Below are positions 30,701 to 39,243 of a stretch of 64,000 bases of DNA, piece after piece (position 1 is the stretch's first letter; every line of letters begins with the position of its first letter). Made by a program: the position numbers and the translations under genes. Source of the DNA: Rana temporaria. Its lineage: Eukaryota > Chordata > Amphibia > Anura > Ranidae. The DNA lies in contig NC_053501.1 of the NCBI RefSeq assembly GCF_905171775.1, positions 15,537,643 through 15,601,642 on the forward strand. Direction: 5' to 3'. A model generated the notes under the pieces. That model worked only from the letters and a program-made list of their open reading frames with translations. It had not been told where the DNA came from and did no database searches.

Positions 30701-33700
30701 TTAGGAACGGTGTACAGCTCTGTACTAACTACAAACCACACAGAGGAATAGCTGAACTCTGGACAGACGGTACAGGGGAATAACTGAGCTCAGAGCAAGC
30801 AGCACAGATAAATAACTAAGCTCAGGAAAGGCAGCTAAGTTATGGGCAGACAATGCCAAATGTATAAGGCAAGAGCTGAGCTCAGGACAAGAAACAACAA
30901 AGAAATATATATATATACCGTATTTATTGGCGTATACGCGCACTTTTTTGCCCTGAAAATCAGGGCAAAATCGCGGGTGCGCGATATACGCCGATACCCG
31001 CTCCCCGTGCCGTGTTTGAACCACTGTGCCGGCATATACCGAGCGCAGTACACTCTGGTATAGTCGGCAGGCTTGGCTCCTCTCGCGGTCACATCCTGGA
31101 TGTACAGGGCGCACAGGACGTGACCGCGAGAGGAGCCTAGCCTGCCTGACTATACCTGAGTGTACTGCGCTCAGTATATGCCGGCGCAGTGGTTCAAACT
31201 CAGCGCGGGGATCGAGCGGAGAGGACAGCGCAGAAGGACGCCGGACCCGACGAGGAGGACACCACCGAAGCCGCAGACGGACCCGACGAGGTTGCCGATG
31301 GACGCCGCGCAAGACACCAAAACTGTAAGTACTAAAATTATTTTTTTTACAGGAATGCGGGTCCACATTAGGGGTGCGCGCTATATGCCGGAGCGCGCAA
31401 TACCCCGATAAATACGGTATATATACAAAACAGGCAGCAAAAGAGGTATAGCTGAGCTCAGGACAGACGGCACCAGAGGTATAGCTGTGTTATGGGCTGA
31501 CAATCTCAAAGGTATACTACTCAGGACAGACAGCACAGAGAAATAGGCAAGCAGCAGAGGAAAAGCTAAAATCAGGGTAGGCAACACAGAGCAAAAGCTG
31601 AGCTCAGGACAGGCAGCACAGAGGAAAAGCTAAGGACCAGACAGGAAGTGTTGGAAGAATAGCTGAGCTTTGGGCAGACAATGCCAAATGCCAGACAATA
31701 CTCTATAGTACTACAGAACATGCAACACCAAGGGAACTGCTGAGCTCAAGACAGGAAGTAGCATAGAAATATCTGCATTCAGGACCGGCAGGAACAGCTG
31801 AGCTTATGTAGCACCAGAGGAATACCTGAGTTATGGGCAGACAATGTCATATGTATAGTACCCAGGACAGGTGGCAGAGAGGAACGGCTTTGCATGGAAC
31901 AGGTAGCACAGAGCAATAGCTGAGTTTAGGACAGGAAACAACAGACGAATAGATATGTTCAGGACTGGCAGCAATAGTGCAATAGCTGCACTCAGGACAG
32001 GCTACACAGAAGAATAGCTGCACTCAGGAGAGGCTACACAGAAGATTAGCTGAGCTCAGGATAGGCATTAACAGAGGCATAGCTGACTTCGGGATAGGCA
32101 GCACAGAGGAACAGTGGAGCTCAGAACAGGCAGCACCAGAGCAATAGCCTGAGTTATGTGCAGAAAATGCCAAAGGTTTAGTACTCAGGACAGGCAGCAC
32201 AGAAAAGAAACTGAGCGCAGGACAAGTGGCAGCAGTAGACTGGCTAAGCTCAGGATAGTCAGCAAAGAGGAACAGCTGTGCTCAGAACAGGCAACACAAG
32301 AGGAATATCTGAACTCAGAACACTCTGCATCTGAGTTATGAGCAGTCAATGCCAAATGTATAGTGCTCAGGACAGAGGAATAGCTGAGCTCAGGACAGGC
32401 GGCAGCAGAGCGATAGATATGTTCAGGATTGGCAGCAACAGGGGAATAGCTGCGCTCAGGACAGGCAGCACAGAAGAATAGCTGAGGGCAGAATAGGCAT
32501 CAACAGGGGAATAGCTGAATTCAGAAAAGGCACAGCTAGCTGAGTTATGGGCAAATAACAACAAAGGTAAAGTATTCAGAACCGAAAGAAGACAGAGGAA
32601 TAGCTGAGCTCAGGACAGATGGCGCAAAGGAATAGCTGAGGGCAGCACAGGCAGCATTGAAGGTAGGTCCGAATTTGGAACAGGCTGGCAGAAAGCAAAA
32701 TAAATTTACACAGTCAGAGCATTCTTTTCATCATTCATACCATGGAAAAAATATCTGCAATGTGATTTGGTTATTCTGGACTCTTTTCAGACTCAATATG
32801 AGCCATGGATGGATTATACATTAAAGCGGTTCTCCACCCTAAAGTGGAGTCCCGCTGATCGGAACCCTCCCCCCCTCCGGTGTCACATTTGACACCTTTC
32901 AGGGGGGAGGGGGGTGCAGATACCTGTCTAAAGACAGGTATTTGCACCCACTTCCGGCCACACGCTACAGGCAAAAGACGGGCATTCCGTCACATCCCGT
33001 CTGTCGCCCGTTGTGTGCTGGGAACACTCGGCTCCCATCACACAGCTTGTGAGCCAATCGGCGGGCGCAGCGCGACTCGCGCATGCGCCGTAGGGAACCG
33101 GGCAGTGAAGCCGCAGCGCTTCACTTCCTGATTCCCTCAGCGTGGATGGCGGGGGGAGCAGCAGAGTGACGAGCGATTGCTAGTGCTCTGCTGCGATCGG
33201 CGCTGGACTCCAGGACAGGCAAGTGTCCTAATATTAAAAGTCAGCAGCTGCAGTATTTGTAGCTGCTGGCTTTTAATATTTTGTTCCCATGGCACATCCG
33301 CTTTAAGCTATACGTTTACCATTAAATCTGACTGTGCCCTGTATATTTGACACATTCTAAGATGGTAACAGATGACACAGGTGATGAAAGCGACAACAGA
33401 TCCTGAACTATCAGGCCTTTGTTCTCGGTAGCTGCTTTTCCTACAGCCAGTCTCTATTTGTGTGCCGGAGTTCCCAGGTATGCTGCCCTCCATCCTGCGC
33501 TTCTGCTGCCATTTCATTTAAATCCCACCATCCATTTATTGCAGCTCGCCAGGAACCCGCTGACAGTAGAGGGTGCCATCGTTTTGCTGAATTCTATTAC
33601 CAGGAGGCCGGAAAACAGAATAGAGGACTTGGACATCTCTGTGAGTTACCAGTGTGAGGATGGATGACTACATTGTGCAATAATGGGCATTGAGTCATTT

Positions 33701-34487
33701 TAGGATTTCATAAATGATCATATAAACAAATAATATTATTGGTCGGGGGGTTCGATTTGGAACGAAAAGCCTATGGTGCATGTGCCCCTGGAGTGGCAGT
33801 CCAGGGGTATCTGAGTATCACTGTGTGTGAGGGACACTTTGATTTAAAGATACCACGGTCATTGCACCAGCTACACGCTTTTTTTAGCACCTGCCTCCTG
33901 GGCCGGGCCTTTTGGCTAGGACCGGAGCAATTTTTTATTCCTGGCCGGAGGGCCTGGTCATTGTTTCACCACAATGGCCACTTCTTTCACTCTCCTCTCC
34001 ACTATCCCTTCCCCCACTTTATTTAATGTATTGCCTATGTTTTGTCACGTTTTTTTTTTTGTTTGTGCACATTTTGTCTCACTGTGTGATCAGTAGGGGG
34101 CCAGCCCTGAACGTCTTGGGATTGGGTGGACATGGCCTTCTGGCTTAGTCTGCCTGCTCTCATGGGGTCTCCCTTCGGGGGAGCCCCACCTAGTACTGGG
34201 AGGGTTCTGTTTCGGCAGTCCCTCCGAGGAAGTTGGGTCCGTGTCGGCTTCGGTTGCTCGGACCACAGTACCTCAGTCCCCGTCTGGAGCCTAACGCCCC
34301 GGGGGATCAGGGTTTTGGGTCCTTTCTTCACAGGAGGACCACTTGACGTTGCACCCGTCTGCACGTTTTTGTGAACACTCTTTATGTGTGTGCACATTTT
34401 TTCTGCACTGGGTGAAGTTTTTTTGGGCATGTTCACACGCCATAGGCTTTTCCAAAAAAAATAAAAAATATTATTGGTAACTGTCCC

Positions 34488-34567
<80 letters not shown>

Positions 34568-37500
34568 CATATTTTTTTTTTTTTTTATTCTTTAAAAGTG
34601 TATTTTGTGCGTGTACTCGAGAGAGGAGCCGGACTGCAGGAGTTGGGAGTAGGCAGGCCTCCCCCAGAGGCAATCTGCCACCTTTCTCCATGCCCCGGGT
34701 GGCAATGGCGGGTGTGTGAGGGGGTTCTCCCACACAGCCCGCCCTACCTGCTCTGCTTTGAAGCCCAACGGGGCAGAGGGACTCCCTACAAGGGAGCGAG
34801 AGGATCTAGCCCGCTCAACCAGCCCCGTTAGTCCTTCGCCTCTCTTTTAGAGACCGCGTGGTCAAAGTGCGTGCATGTTAACCCAATTTCGAGTGCGTGT
34901 GTAGGTGTGGTGGTTTTTGTGGGAGGGAGGTGGGCGTACTAAGCGCAGGCTTACCTCGCATAGCACACCCACCGAGAGCCGGGCTGAGACCACCAAACTC
35001 AATTCACATGTAGCCGAGACCTTTATAAATAAAGAAACAGAACCCCTAAACAAATGATCTCTTTATTACCATAACAGAACAGTGAAGCACCTTGGAATTT
35101 GCACCACAGCGTTGTTCTGGGGCCCAAAGGGCCACATGAAGCCACCTCTACGTGTGGAATAATATTACCCTAATGGACCTTTCCCCTCTTTACAGAACGT
35201 TCTGGTCAATCAGCAGTTTCTCTCTCTCCTGGAAGCGGCATCCATCTCTCGGCCTGGACTGCGGGTTCTGTTTGCTGGAAAACAAGGATTTATCGCACAG
35301 AAACGTCCAACACGCCCCGATCCTATGAAGGTTATCCAGGTGATGATGCCTTTTATGTCATTTATGTATAGAGCACTCAGCATATGCAGGTGATCCATGT
35401 CTTTCCACTCTGTATGTGTCTTGATGGCTTTTCTGTGTTTAGAGACGTCATCATTGGGCAAGGCTAAGCCATAGACGGTTCAAATTTGTTTTCCTGCAGC
35501 CACGGGTTGCAGGAAAGAAATTGGTACATTTCCCCATCAACACAGACAGTGCTGAGAGGGGAATACCTTCTGCCAAACTAGTGTTTGCTCCCGGCAGGTG
35601 GGGTAACCCGCCCCAACTGGGAGAAGACTGATTATTGCTAGTGGCTGTAGCAGCCGCTAGCGGTAATCGCAAGCGAATCTGGCAGGCTGGTTGTACCAAA
35701 TAGAGAAAAAAGAGGATCACCGCTCCAGGTGGGTCACTATATAGAGTAGACTGACTCAGGATACCGTGGGTGCTGGCAATGCACTGACCATGCATGAGAT
35801 ACGAAGAGAGGAAATGGATAGCCGCACTCCAATAACCAAAAGGTTGTCTTTTTATTCAAACGGACAGCAAATACATCACTTCACAAGGTCGCAGCAAAGG
35901 AACAAGGGAACAGCCGACGCGTTTCGCACTGAGCTAGTGCTTAATCATGGCTGAGCCATGGAGTGCGGCTATCCATTTCCTCTCTTCGTATCTCATGCCT
36001 GGTTGTACCAAAGTTGATCGATAAACTTGGTACATTCATTCTGCCCACACACGGCTCAAACTGATTTGAACCGTCTATGGCCGGCCTAAGCGCTAACTGT
36101 ATTACCTGTCTCCAATAAGCATGGCAAAACTCTGAAGGGAATTTATCAAAACCAACAGGCAGAATCTAGATCAGCTGTGCATGGCAACCAACCAGCTTCT
36201 ATCATAAGCTTGTTCAGTTAAATCTTTGAAAATGAAAGATAGAAACTGATTGGCTGCTCCAATGCTGATAAATTGCCCCGATTTTTCTGATCTGGTTATC
36301 TAACATTGGTTATTTTACCCCTGCAGGACTTTCTAGATGAACGCAAATTGCGCCTGCTGGACTTCTTCAAGAACATGGACAAAGATGGCAGCATGAGTGT
36401 CCCAGTCAGCGACTTTTGTCGTTTCATTGTGGCGAGTATCCACAGACTGTATACAGCTGTTCATGGGCCAACACACAACTTAGCCCTCCTTTGTCATCTG
36501 TCTAGGTGTTTGGTGGCCATTCATATAAAGCCACAGCATATTTATTAATACATAGAATGTGTAGAATCCCTGGGCCAGATTCACATAGAGATACGACGGT
36601 GTATCTCCTGATACACCGTCGTATCTCTAACTTAGGCCTGTCGTATCTATGCGACTGATTCATAGAATCAGTTACGCATAGATATGCCTAAGATCCGACA
36701 GGTGTAACTGTGTTACACCGTCGGATCTTAACTGCAATTTAAAAATAGCCGCGGGGGGCGTTCTCGCTGATTTACGTTGAGAAATATGTAAATCAGCGAG
36801 ATACGCCAATTCACGAACGTACGCGGGTCCGACGCAGTGTTGTTACGACGTTTACGTAGCGGTTTTCCCGGCGTATACTTACCCCTGCTTCTATGAGGCG
36901 CAGCCAATGTTAAGTATAGCCGTCGTTCCCGCGTCAAATTTTTTTTTTTTACGTCGTTTGCGTACGCCGATTCTCTAACCCGCTCGTCGCAAGTTACGCT
37001 CACGCCGAAACCACTGACGTCCTAGCGACGTCAGTGGGAGCAATGCACGCCGGGAAAAATCGCGGACGGCGCATGCGCATTTAAATCGGCTCGGGGGACG
37101 TGCCTGAGTTAAATAGTACACTCCCCCTAGCCGCGGAATTTGAATTCCGCCGGGGGATTTACGATCCGCCGCCGCAAGTTTGGAGGTAAGTGTTTTGTGA
37201 ATTACCCACTTGCCTCTCAAACTTGCGGCAGCGGATCTTAAATCGCATAGATCACGCAGATCTAAAGATCCGCTGATCTATGTGAATCTAGCCCCCTGTG
37301 TGGAAGTGTTGGATGCAGTTTTCTGTAAAGTGTTTTCACATCTCAATCATAGGATGTTCACCTGTAACTTGTATGTAACACTGCCTTGCCCATGTTCCCC
37401 TTCTATATAACCCTCTGTGAGCTCTGACTCTCTTCTTTCCTCAGCTGTCCGGTCTCCCCCTGGATTCTGCTCAGATAGACTGTCTGGTGCAAAGATTGGA

Positions 37501-39243
37501 CAAACACCAGACAGGAACCATTGACTACAGGTTAGAGGATTGGAGAGGCCCACCTACAATCTTCTCATTCTTCTCTATTCTATCTCCTTGTCCATTCACT
37601 CCATTGTAGCCAAGTCACGATATCTTCTGTGTCCAGTGTAGACACAAGTCTTCCACTTTGGCCTATGCAAGGAAAGCTTTGTATTTGAATACGATGGAGT
37701 AATCTTTCTGAAGGAGGGTTGTAGATTTGGAGGCAACAGCAGTTCTTCCAGACGTTATCCCTTGTGGGTGATGGCCCTCTATAGAAGTAAACCCTGATTG
37801 GGGTTTTACTTCCTCTTTTGTTCCCTGCAAAATAAAAGCATAATGGGCTAGTATGCCTCGCATACTAGCCCATGTTGTGCTACTTACCTGCAAACGAAGC
37901 CCGCGATGTCCCCAGCTGGTGGGCGCATCCATCTTCACCCCTCTTCCTTCCGAGGCCGTGGACTCTGGCTCTGTGACTGGCAAAGTCGTGTGACGTCACT
38001 CCCACGCATGCGCTGGTCCTGTAGAAACGGTACGATGACTTTGGCGCAAGCGCATATGGTAAATATCTCCTAAACAGTGCAGGTTTAGGAGATATTTTCA
38101 GTACCTACTGGTAAGCCTTATTATAGACAAATAGCTAGATTCAGAGAGAGTTAGGCCGGCGTATCAGTAGATACGCCGACCTAACTCAGAATCTGCGCCG
38201 ACCTATGTTTAAGTGTATTCTCAAACAGAGATACGCTTAAACATATCTAAGATACGACGGCTTGCGCCGTCCTATCTTAGGTTGCAAAATTTCTGCTGGC
38301 CGCTAGGTGGCGCTTCCATTGCGGTCGGCGTAGAATATGCAAATCACTAGATACGCCTATTCACGAACGTACGCCCGGCCGCCGCAGTACATTTACGCCG
38401 TTTACGTAAGAGATAGGCCGCCTAAAGTTAAAGCTGGGCCCTAGGTGGCGTAGCCAATGTTGAAGTATGGCCGCCGTTCCCGCGTCGAAATTCGAAATTT
38501 TTACGTTGTTTGCGTAAGTCGTCTGTGAATAGGGATTTACGTTGTTTACGTCCACGTCGAAGTCAATAGGCCCGTGCGGCGTACTTAGCCGCAATGCACA
38601 CTGGGAAATGTAGGCGCCCGGCGCATGCGCAGTTGGAATAAAGCGTCAGGTCAAGCTCCATTAACATAAAACACGCCCCCTTAGACAAATTTGAATTAGG
38701 CGCCCTTACGCCCGCCCGCTTTAGGCTACGCCGCCGTAACTTAGCAGGCAAGTACATTGTGAATCATGTACTTGCCTCGCTAACTTACGGCGGCGTAGCT
38801 TCTTAATAAATCCTATCTTCTTGTTTTATGACCCCCTGATTGCTAGGAATCTGGTGGACTCTCGAAAGAAGATGGTGAAGGATCAACGAAAGCAGCAGCG
38901 TCGTAGAGCAAGAAAAGAACGTCTAGAGAAGCAGAGGAGCCAGAGAGCTCTAAAGTCTTTTCACAATGCAGTGAGAGCACTAACTCCGCCCCCAGCGTCC
39001 AGGGAGGCCGCGGGGAGCAATCGCAGCTCTGCTCACTTCTCTGGTTCTTCGCAGAGTTCTTGGTACCAGGAAATAGAAAACAGAAATGAAGCCAATTCTC
39101 CACAGATGCAGAACGGAGCGTCAGAAACCTTAGAGGCTGACGGCTTTTACAGTTCACAGGGAAGTCTGGGCTCTCCGTGTGTCTCCGAGCCTCGAACCCC
39201 CAAAAGAAGCTCCTCCCCTTGTTTGAGCGATCCTGGAAACTGA
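18661..39243 (+). CDS. LRRC74A: Leucine-rich repeat-containing protein 74A, thirteen coding exons
   Basis: Exons: 18661-18796, 21348-21523, 21797-21904, 22208-22301, 27559-27608, 28171-28252, 28345-28430, 30294-30488, 33545-33640, 35196-35339, 36327-36431, 37445-37530, 38847-39243. They total 1755 nt, giving 584 residues, with all phases consistent. Residues 1-46 are acidic (DTDLEPEE). Residues 85-341 form ribonuclease-inhibitor-type LRRs (LEDNAIGADG, LSNNSLSEVG, LAHNGFNDQS, LSHNEFCEKG, LSWNHIRMKG, LSYNGFSNEG, ISCNQISNEG). Residues 390-452 resemble a degenerate EF-hand pair (DKDGSMSVPVSD, DKHQTGTIDYRN). Residues 453-584 are a basic then Ser-rich tail that extends past the usual ~490-residue mammalian protein. 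Molecular function is unknown for the family. It lies head to head with ANGEL1, as in mammals. Confidence 0.92.
19434..19646. mobile_element. 213-bp hAT-like MITE in the minisatellite
   Basis: The ends TAAGGATGAGCTCTGGCGTG and CACGCCAGAGCTCATCCTTA are exact inverses, and the whole unit folds as a palindrome. It is flanked by an 8-bp direct repeat with one mismatch (GTGAGTAC / GTGAGGAC). An 8-bp duplication is typical of hAT elements. Confidence 0.85.
20686..20899. mobile_element. 214-bp hAT-like MITE, related copy
   Basis: Inverted ends GATGGGCTCAG / CTGAGCCCATC and a shared core (CTAATCACAGGCAGTGAGAC, GATCGGGAAATGTCTC) relate it to the copy at 19434. It is flanked by a perfect 8-bp target duplication TATTGGAG (20678-20685 and 20900-20907). 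Confidence 0.88.
21348..21523 (+). CDS. LRRC74A: LRRC74A coding exon 2 (residues 46-104)
   Basis: Acceptor TTCACCTTCTTCTTCAG, donor ATG|GTAAGT. It encodes YLQACQKAGVVPISYYLRHM and LKLNHHGLGPRGAGALAKSL. The block NHHGLGPRG is diagnostic for LRRC74 proteins. Confidence 0.93.
21797..21904 (+). CDS. LRRC74A: LRRC74A coding exon 3 (residues 105-140)
   Basis: Acceptor CTGTCTTGCAG, donor CTG|GTAAGT; 36 whole codons. It encodes ITHLSLEDNAIGADGLAKLV, one LRR. Confidence 0.93.
21950..22182. mobile_element. MITE filling most of LRRC74A intron 3
   Basis: Inverted ends GCCCCGTACACACGAC and GTCGTGTGTACGGGGC enclose a palindromic interior (CGACCGAGTTTCTCGGCAGA / TCTGCCGAGAAACTCGGTCG). It takes up 233 of the 303 intron bases while leaving both splice sites intact. 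Confidence 0.85.
22208..22301 (+). CDS. LRRC74A: LRRC74A coding exon 4 (residues 141-171)
   Basis: Acceptor TTCTGTTCCAG, donor GCAC|GTAAGT. It encodes NLSNNSLSEVGSELVCKMIL and the beginning of the next repeat. The 303-bp intron before it is three-quarters MITE. Confidence 0.92.
22560..22710. mobile_element. hAT-type MITE
   Basis: Inverted-repeat arms (AACTGGTAACTCTCCAGCTG, AAACTACAAGTCCCATGAGG / CATGATGGAACTTGTAGTTT, GGAGGGCCGCCAGTTT). The AAACTACAAGTCCCA core is typical of an abundant vertebrate MITE type. Confidence 0.65.
22730..23330. mobile_element. AGATTCA-family MITE, copy 2 (right end eroded)
   Basis: It opens GGTAGATTCAGGTAGC and carries TTACGGCGGCGTAGC, GACTTACGCAAACGAC and AAGCGCCATCTAGCGGCCA. 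The right terminus lacks the GAATCTAGCCC end, so it is truncated. Confidence 0.65.
23585..23735. mobile_element. Palindromic MITE (GCAATTAGCGGACCTCCAG ends)
   Basis: Exact inverted ends GCAATTAGCGGACCTCCAG and CTGGAGGTCCGCTAATTGC, with AAACTACAAGTCCCAT inside. It is related to the unit at 22560. Confidence 0.78.
23750..23905. mobile_element. Palindromic MITE (ctccagttgtt type)
   Basis: Arms TTCAAACTACAGCCCTCCAG and CTGGAGGGCCGTAGTTTGAG surround AACTACAATTCCCATCATGC. The unit is directly adjacent to the previous MITE. Confidence 0.75.
24296..24810 (+). mobile_element. tRNA-derived SINE, copy 1
   Basis: The head resembles a tRNA: an A-box-like TGGCTCAATGCG and the B-box GGTTCGGATCC about 50 bases later. 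A conserved body follows (CAGCCCGGCTCC, GTGGGTGTGCTATGCGAGGT, TAACGGGGCTGGTTGAGCGG). This is the most complete of three copies. Pol III promoter function is inferred from the boxes. Confidence 0.75.
24811..26110. other. LRRC74A intron 4 stretch without recognised content
   Basis: About 1.3 kb of intron with short open frames only. No splice-site-bounded exon, repeat family or RNA gene was identified. Confidence 0.4.
26115..26542. mobile_element. CpG-rich palindromic MITE
   Basis: Arms AGGCCGAGTACTCACGA and TCGTGAGTACGGGGCCT, with inner repeats ACATGTCCGATGAAACCGGT and AACTGGTCCGCGGACC. It is non-coding. Confidence 0.75.
26900..27422. mobile_element. TTAA-ended MITE (TTAAAGTGGAGTTCC type)
   Basis: It begins TTAAAGTGGAGTTCCACCC and ends CCGGAACTCCACTTTAA, giving inverted ends with TTAA at both borders. 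Confidence 0.8.
27559..27608 (+). CDS. LRRC74A: LRRC74A coding exon 5 (residues 172-188)
   Basis: A 50-nt exon, acceptor TTTTCCAG, donor TCG|GTAAGT. It encodes HNGFNDQSARYFAEALS, completing the LRR begun in exon 4. The preceding intron is 5.3 kb. Confidence 0.9.
28171..28252 (+). CDS. LRRC74A: LRRC74A coding exon 6 (residues 189-215)
   Basis: Acceptor GCCTTCCAACAG, donor CTGG|GTGAGT. It encodes VTVLDLSHNEFCEKGGESLG and then QML. Confidence 0.93.
28345..28430 (+). CDS. LRRC74A: LRRC74A coding exon 7 (residues 216-244)
   Basis: Acceptor CCCTTCACAG, donor CGG|GTAACC. It encodes LQELNLSWNHIRMKGAIALS and AGLR. The intron before it is only 92 bp. Confidence 0.93.
28527..29009. mobile_element. AT-rich palindromic element
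   Basis: Ends TAGGGCTATTACTGATTAA and TTAATTTCCACAGCCCTA are imperfect inverses. Inner arms ATTAATCATTTTTT and TTTTTTACGATTAATCA also pair. A different sequence fills the centre. Confidence 0.55.
29320..29740. repeat. 26-bp minisatellite in LRRC74A intron 7
   Basis: About 15 units of CCCATAGTCTCCTATTGCCC plus a variable 6-base link (TAAGGC, CAGAGC or GAGAGC). The link variants are grouped, which suggests block duplication. Confidence 0.92.
30294..30488 (+). CDS. LRRC74A: LRRC74A coding exon 8 (residues 245-309)
   Basis: Acceptor CTCTGGCACAG, donor CAG|GTAAGA; 65 whole codons. It encodes two full LRRs, LKVLNLSYNGFSNEGALALG and LLHLDISCNQISNEGVRLFC. Confidence 0.94.
30620..32660. repeat. Degenerate ~35-bp minisatellite in LRRC74A intron 8
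   Basis: Many diverged units of GGAATAGCTGAGCTCAGGAC followed by AGGCAGCACAGA. It is interrupted by a palindromic transposon at 30917-31418. Confidence 0.85.
30917..31418. mobile_element. Palindromic element with ACCGTATTTAT ends
   Basis: Ends ACCGTATTTATTGGCGTATA and GATAAATACGGT are inverted, and TA runs flank both sides. An inner palindrome (GCTCCTCTCGCGGTCAC / GTGACCGCGAGAGGAGC) is present. A fragment of the same family lies at about 58301-58340. Confidence 0.8.
32821..33306. mobile_element. TTAA-ended MITE (TTAAAGCGG type)
   Basis: It begins TTAAAGCGGTTCTCCACCC and ends GGCACATCCGCTTTAA. TTAA borders both ends; the interior is GC-rich and non-coding. Confidence 0.75.
33545..33640 (+). 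CDS. LRRC74A: LRRC74A coding exon 9 (residues 310-341)
   Basis: Acceptor CATTTATTGCAG, donor TCT|GTGAGT; 32 codons. It encodes NPLTVEGAIVLLNSITRRPE and IEDLDIS, the last LRR. Confidence 0.93.
33744..34466. mobile_element. 0.7-kb retroposon-like unit with U2-like motif
   Basis: The unit is bracketed by the 12-bp direct repeat AATATTATTGGT (33732-33743 and 34467-34478) and ends in an A-rich tail, as expected for target-primed retroposition. It contains GGGCCGGGCCTTTTGGCTAG near 33899, resembling the 5' part of U2 snRNA. Its two termini also share an inverted AAAAGCCTATGG, so a DNA element cannot be excluded. No open frame of interest. Confidence 0.55.
34491..34562. repeat. (TA)n microsatellite
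   Basis: About 34 uninterrupted TA dinucleotides, followed by an A/T-rich stretch. It is self-complementary and likely length-variable. Confidence 0.95.
34595..35021 (-). mobile_element. tRNA-derived SINE, copy 2, 5'-truncated
   Basis: Minus-strand copy of the family at 24296, from the tail (GAGTACACGCACAAAATACA on the minus strand) to CTCGGCTACATGTGAATTGA. The tRNA-like head with both promoter boxes is missing. Confidence 0.75.
35196..35339 (+). CDS. LRRC74A: LRRC74A coding exon 10 (residues 342-389)
   Basis: Acceptor CCCCTCTTTACAG, donor CAG|GTGATG; 48 codons. It encodes NVLVNQQFLSLLEAASISRP and DPMKVIQ, matching the family segment between the LRRs and the EF-like region. Confidence 0.92.
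35791..35999. mobile_element. Short element with 38-bp inverted ends
   Basis: Ends GCATGAGATACGAAGAGAGG and CCTCTCTTCGTATCTCATGC, with ATGGATAGCCGCACTCC just inside. The interior contains GACGCGTTTCGCACTGAGC. It sits inside another repeat, whose flanking phrase GGTTGTACCAAA occurs on both sides. Confidence 0.75.
36327..36431 (+). CDS. LRRC74A: LRRC74A coding exon 11 (residues 390-424), EF-hand-like, probable GC donor
   Basis: Acceptor TTACCCCTGCAG. It encodes DFLDERKLRLLDFFKNMDKD followed by GSMSVPVSDFCRFIV. The loop DKDGSMSVPVSD has Gly at position 4 and Asp at position 12, so calcium binding is doubtful. The best donor is GTG|GCGAGT, a GC-AG intron. A GT alternative three bases earlier (ATT|GTGGCG) keeps frame and drops one Val. 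Confidence 0.85.
36572..37294. mobile_element. GGGCCAGATTCAC-family MITE, copy 3
   Basis: Starts GGGCCAGATTCACATAG and ends CTATGTGAATCTAGCCCC. CG-rich palindromic arms (GATACGACGGTGTATCTCC and relatives) lie near both ends. It sits in LRRC74A intron 11, just after the unusual donor. Confidence 0.82.
37445..37530 (+). CDS. LRRC74A: LRRC74A coding exon 12 (residues 425-452)
   Basis: Acceptor TCTTTCCTCAG, donor CTACAG|GTTAGA in phase 2. It encodes LSGLPLDSAQIDCLVQRLDK and HQTGTIDY, the second EF-like half. Confidence 0.88.
37785..38120. mobile_element. MITE-like element shared with 47080-47420
   Basis: Shares AAAGCATAATGGGCTAGTAT, CATACTAGCCCAT, TACTTACCTGCAAACGAAGC and AAATATCTCCTAAA / TTTAGGAGATATT with the copy near 47.2 kb. 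The borders are not clear here. Confidence 0.55.
38134..38805. mobile_element. AGATTCA-family MITE, copy 4
   Basis: Opens GCTAGATTCAGAGAGAG and carries the TAGGTGGCGCTTCCATTG, GCGTAAGTCGTCTGTG and GCGGCGTAGC blocks of the family. Its right border lies only about 40 bases before the LRRC74A exon 13 acceptor. Confidence 0.7.
38847..39243 (+). CDS. LRRC74A: LRRC74A coding exon 13 (residues 453-584 and stop), extended tail
   Basis: Acceptor CCTGATTGCTAG completes Arg453 (AG|G). The exon encodes a strongly basic helix (KKMVKDQRKQQRRRARKERL), then a Ser/Pro/Asn-rich segment ending RTPKRSSSPCLSDPGN and TGA. The phase fit and an open frame of 131 residues support it. Mammalian LRRC74A ends shortly after the EF-like region, so this tail is an extension. 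A bipartite nuclear signal is possible but inferred. Confidence 0.8.

Noticed and set aside
31026..31411. Arg-rich plus-strand frames of 83-100 codons
   Set aside because: Within the ACCGTATTTAT palindromic transposon; both strands are open because of the inverted repeats.
33899..33925. A functional U2 snRNA gene
   Set aside because: Similarity covers only about 20 bases, the branch-site recognition and Sm regions are not visible, and the motif is inside a larger repeated-type unit.
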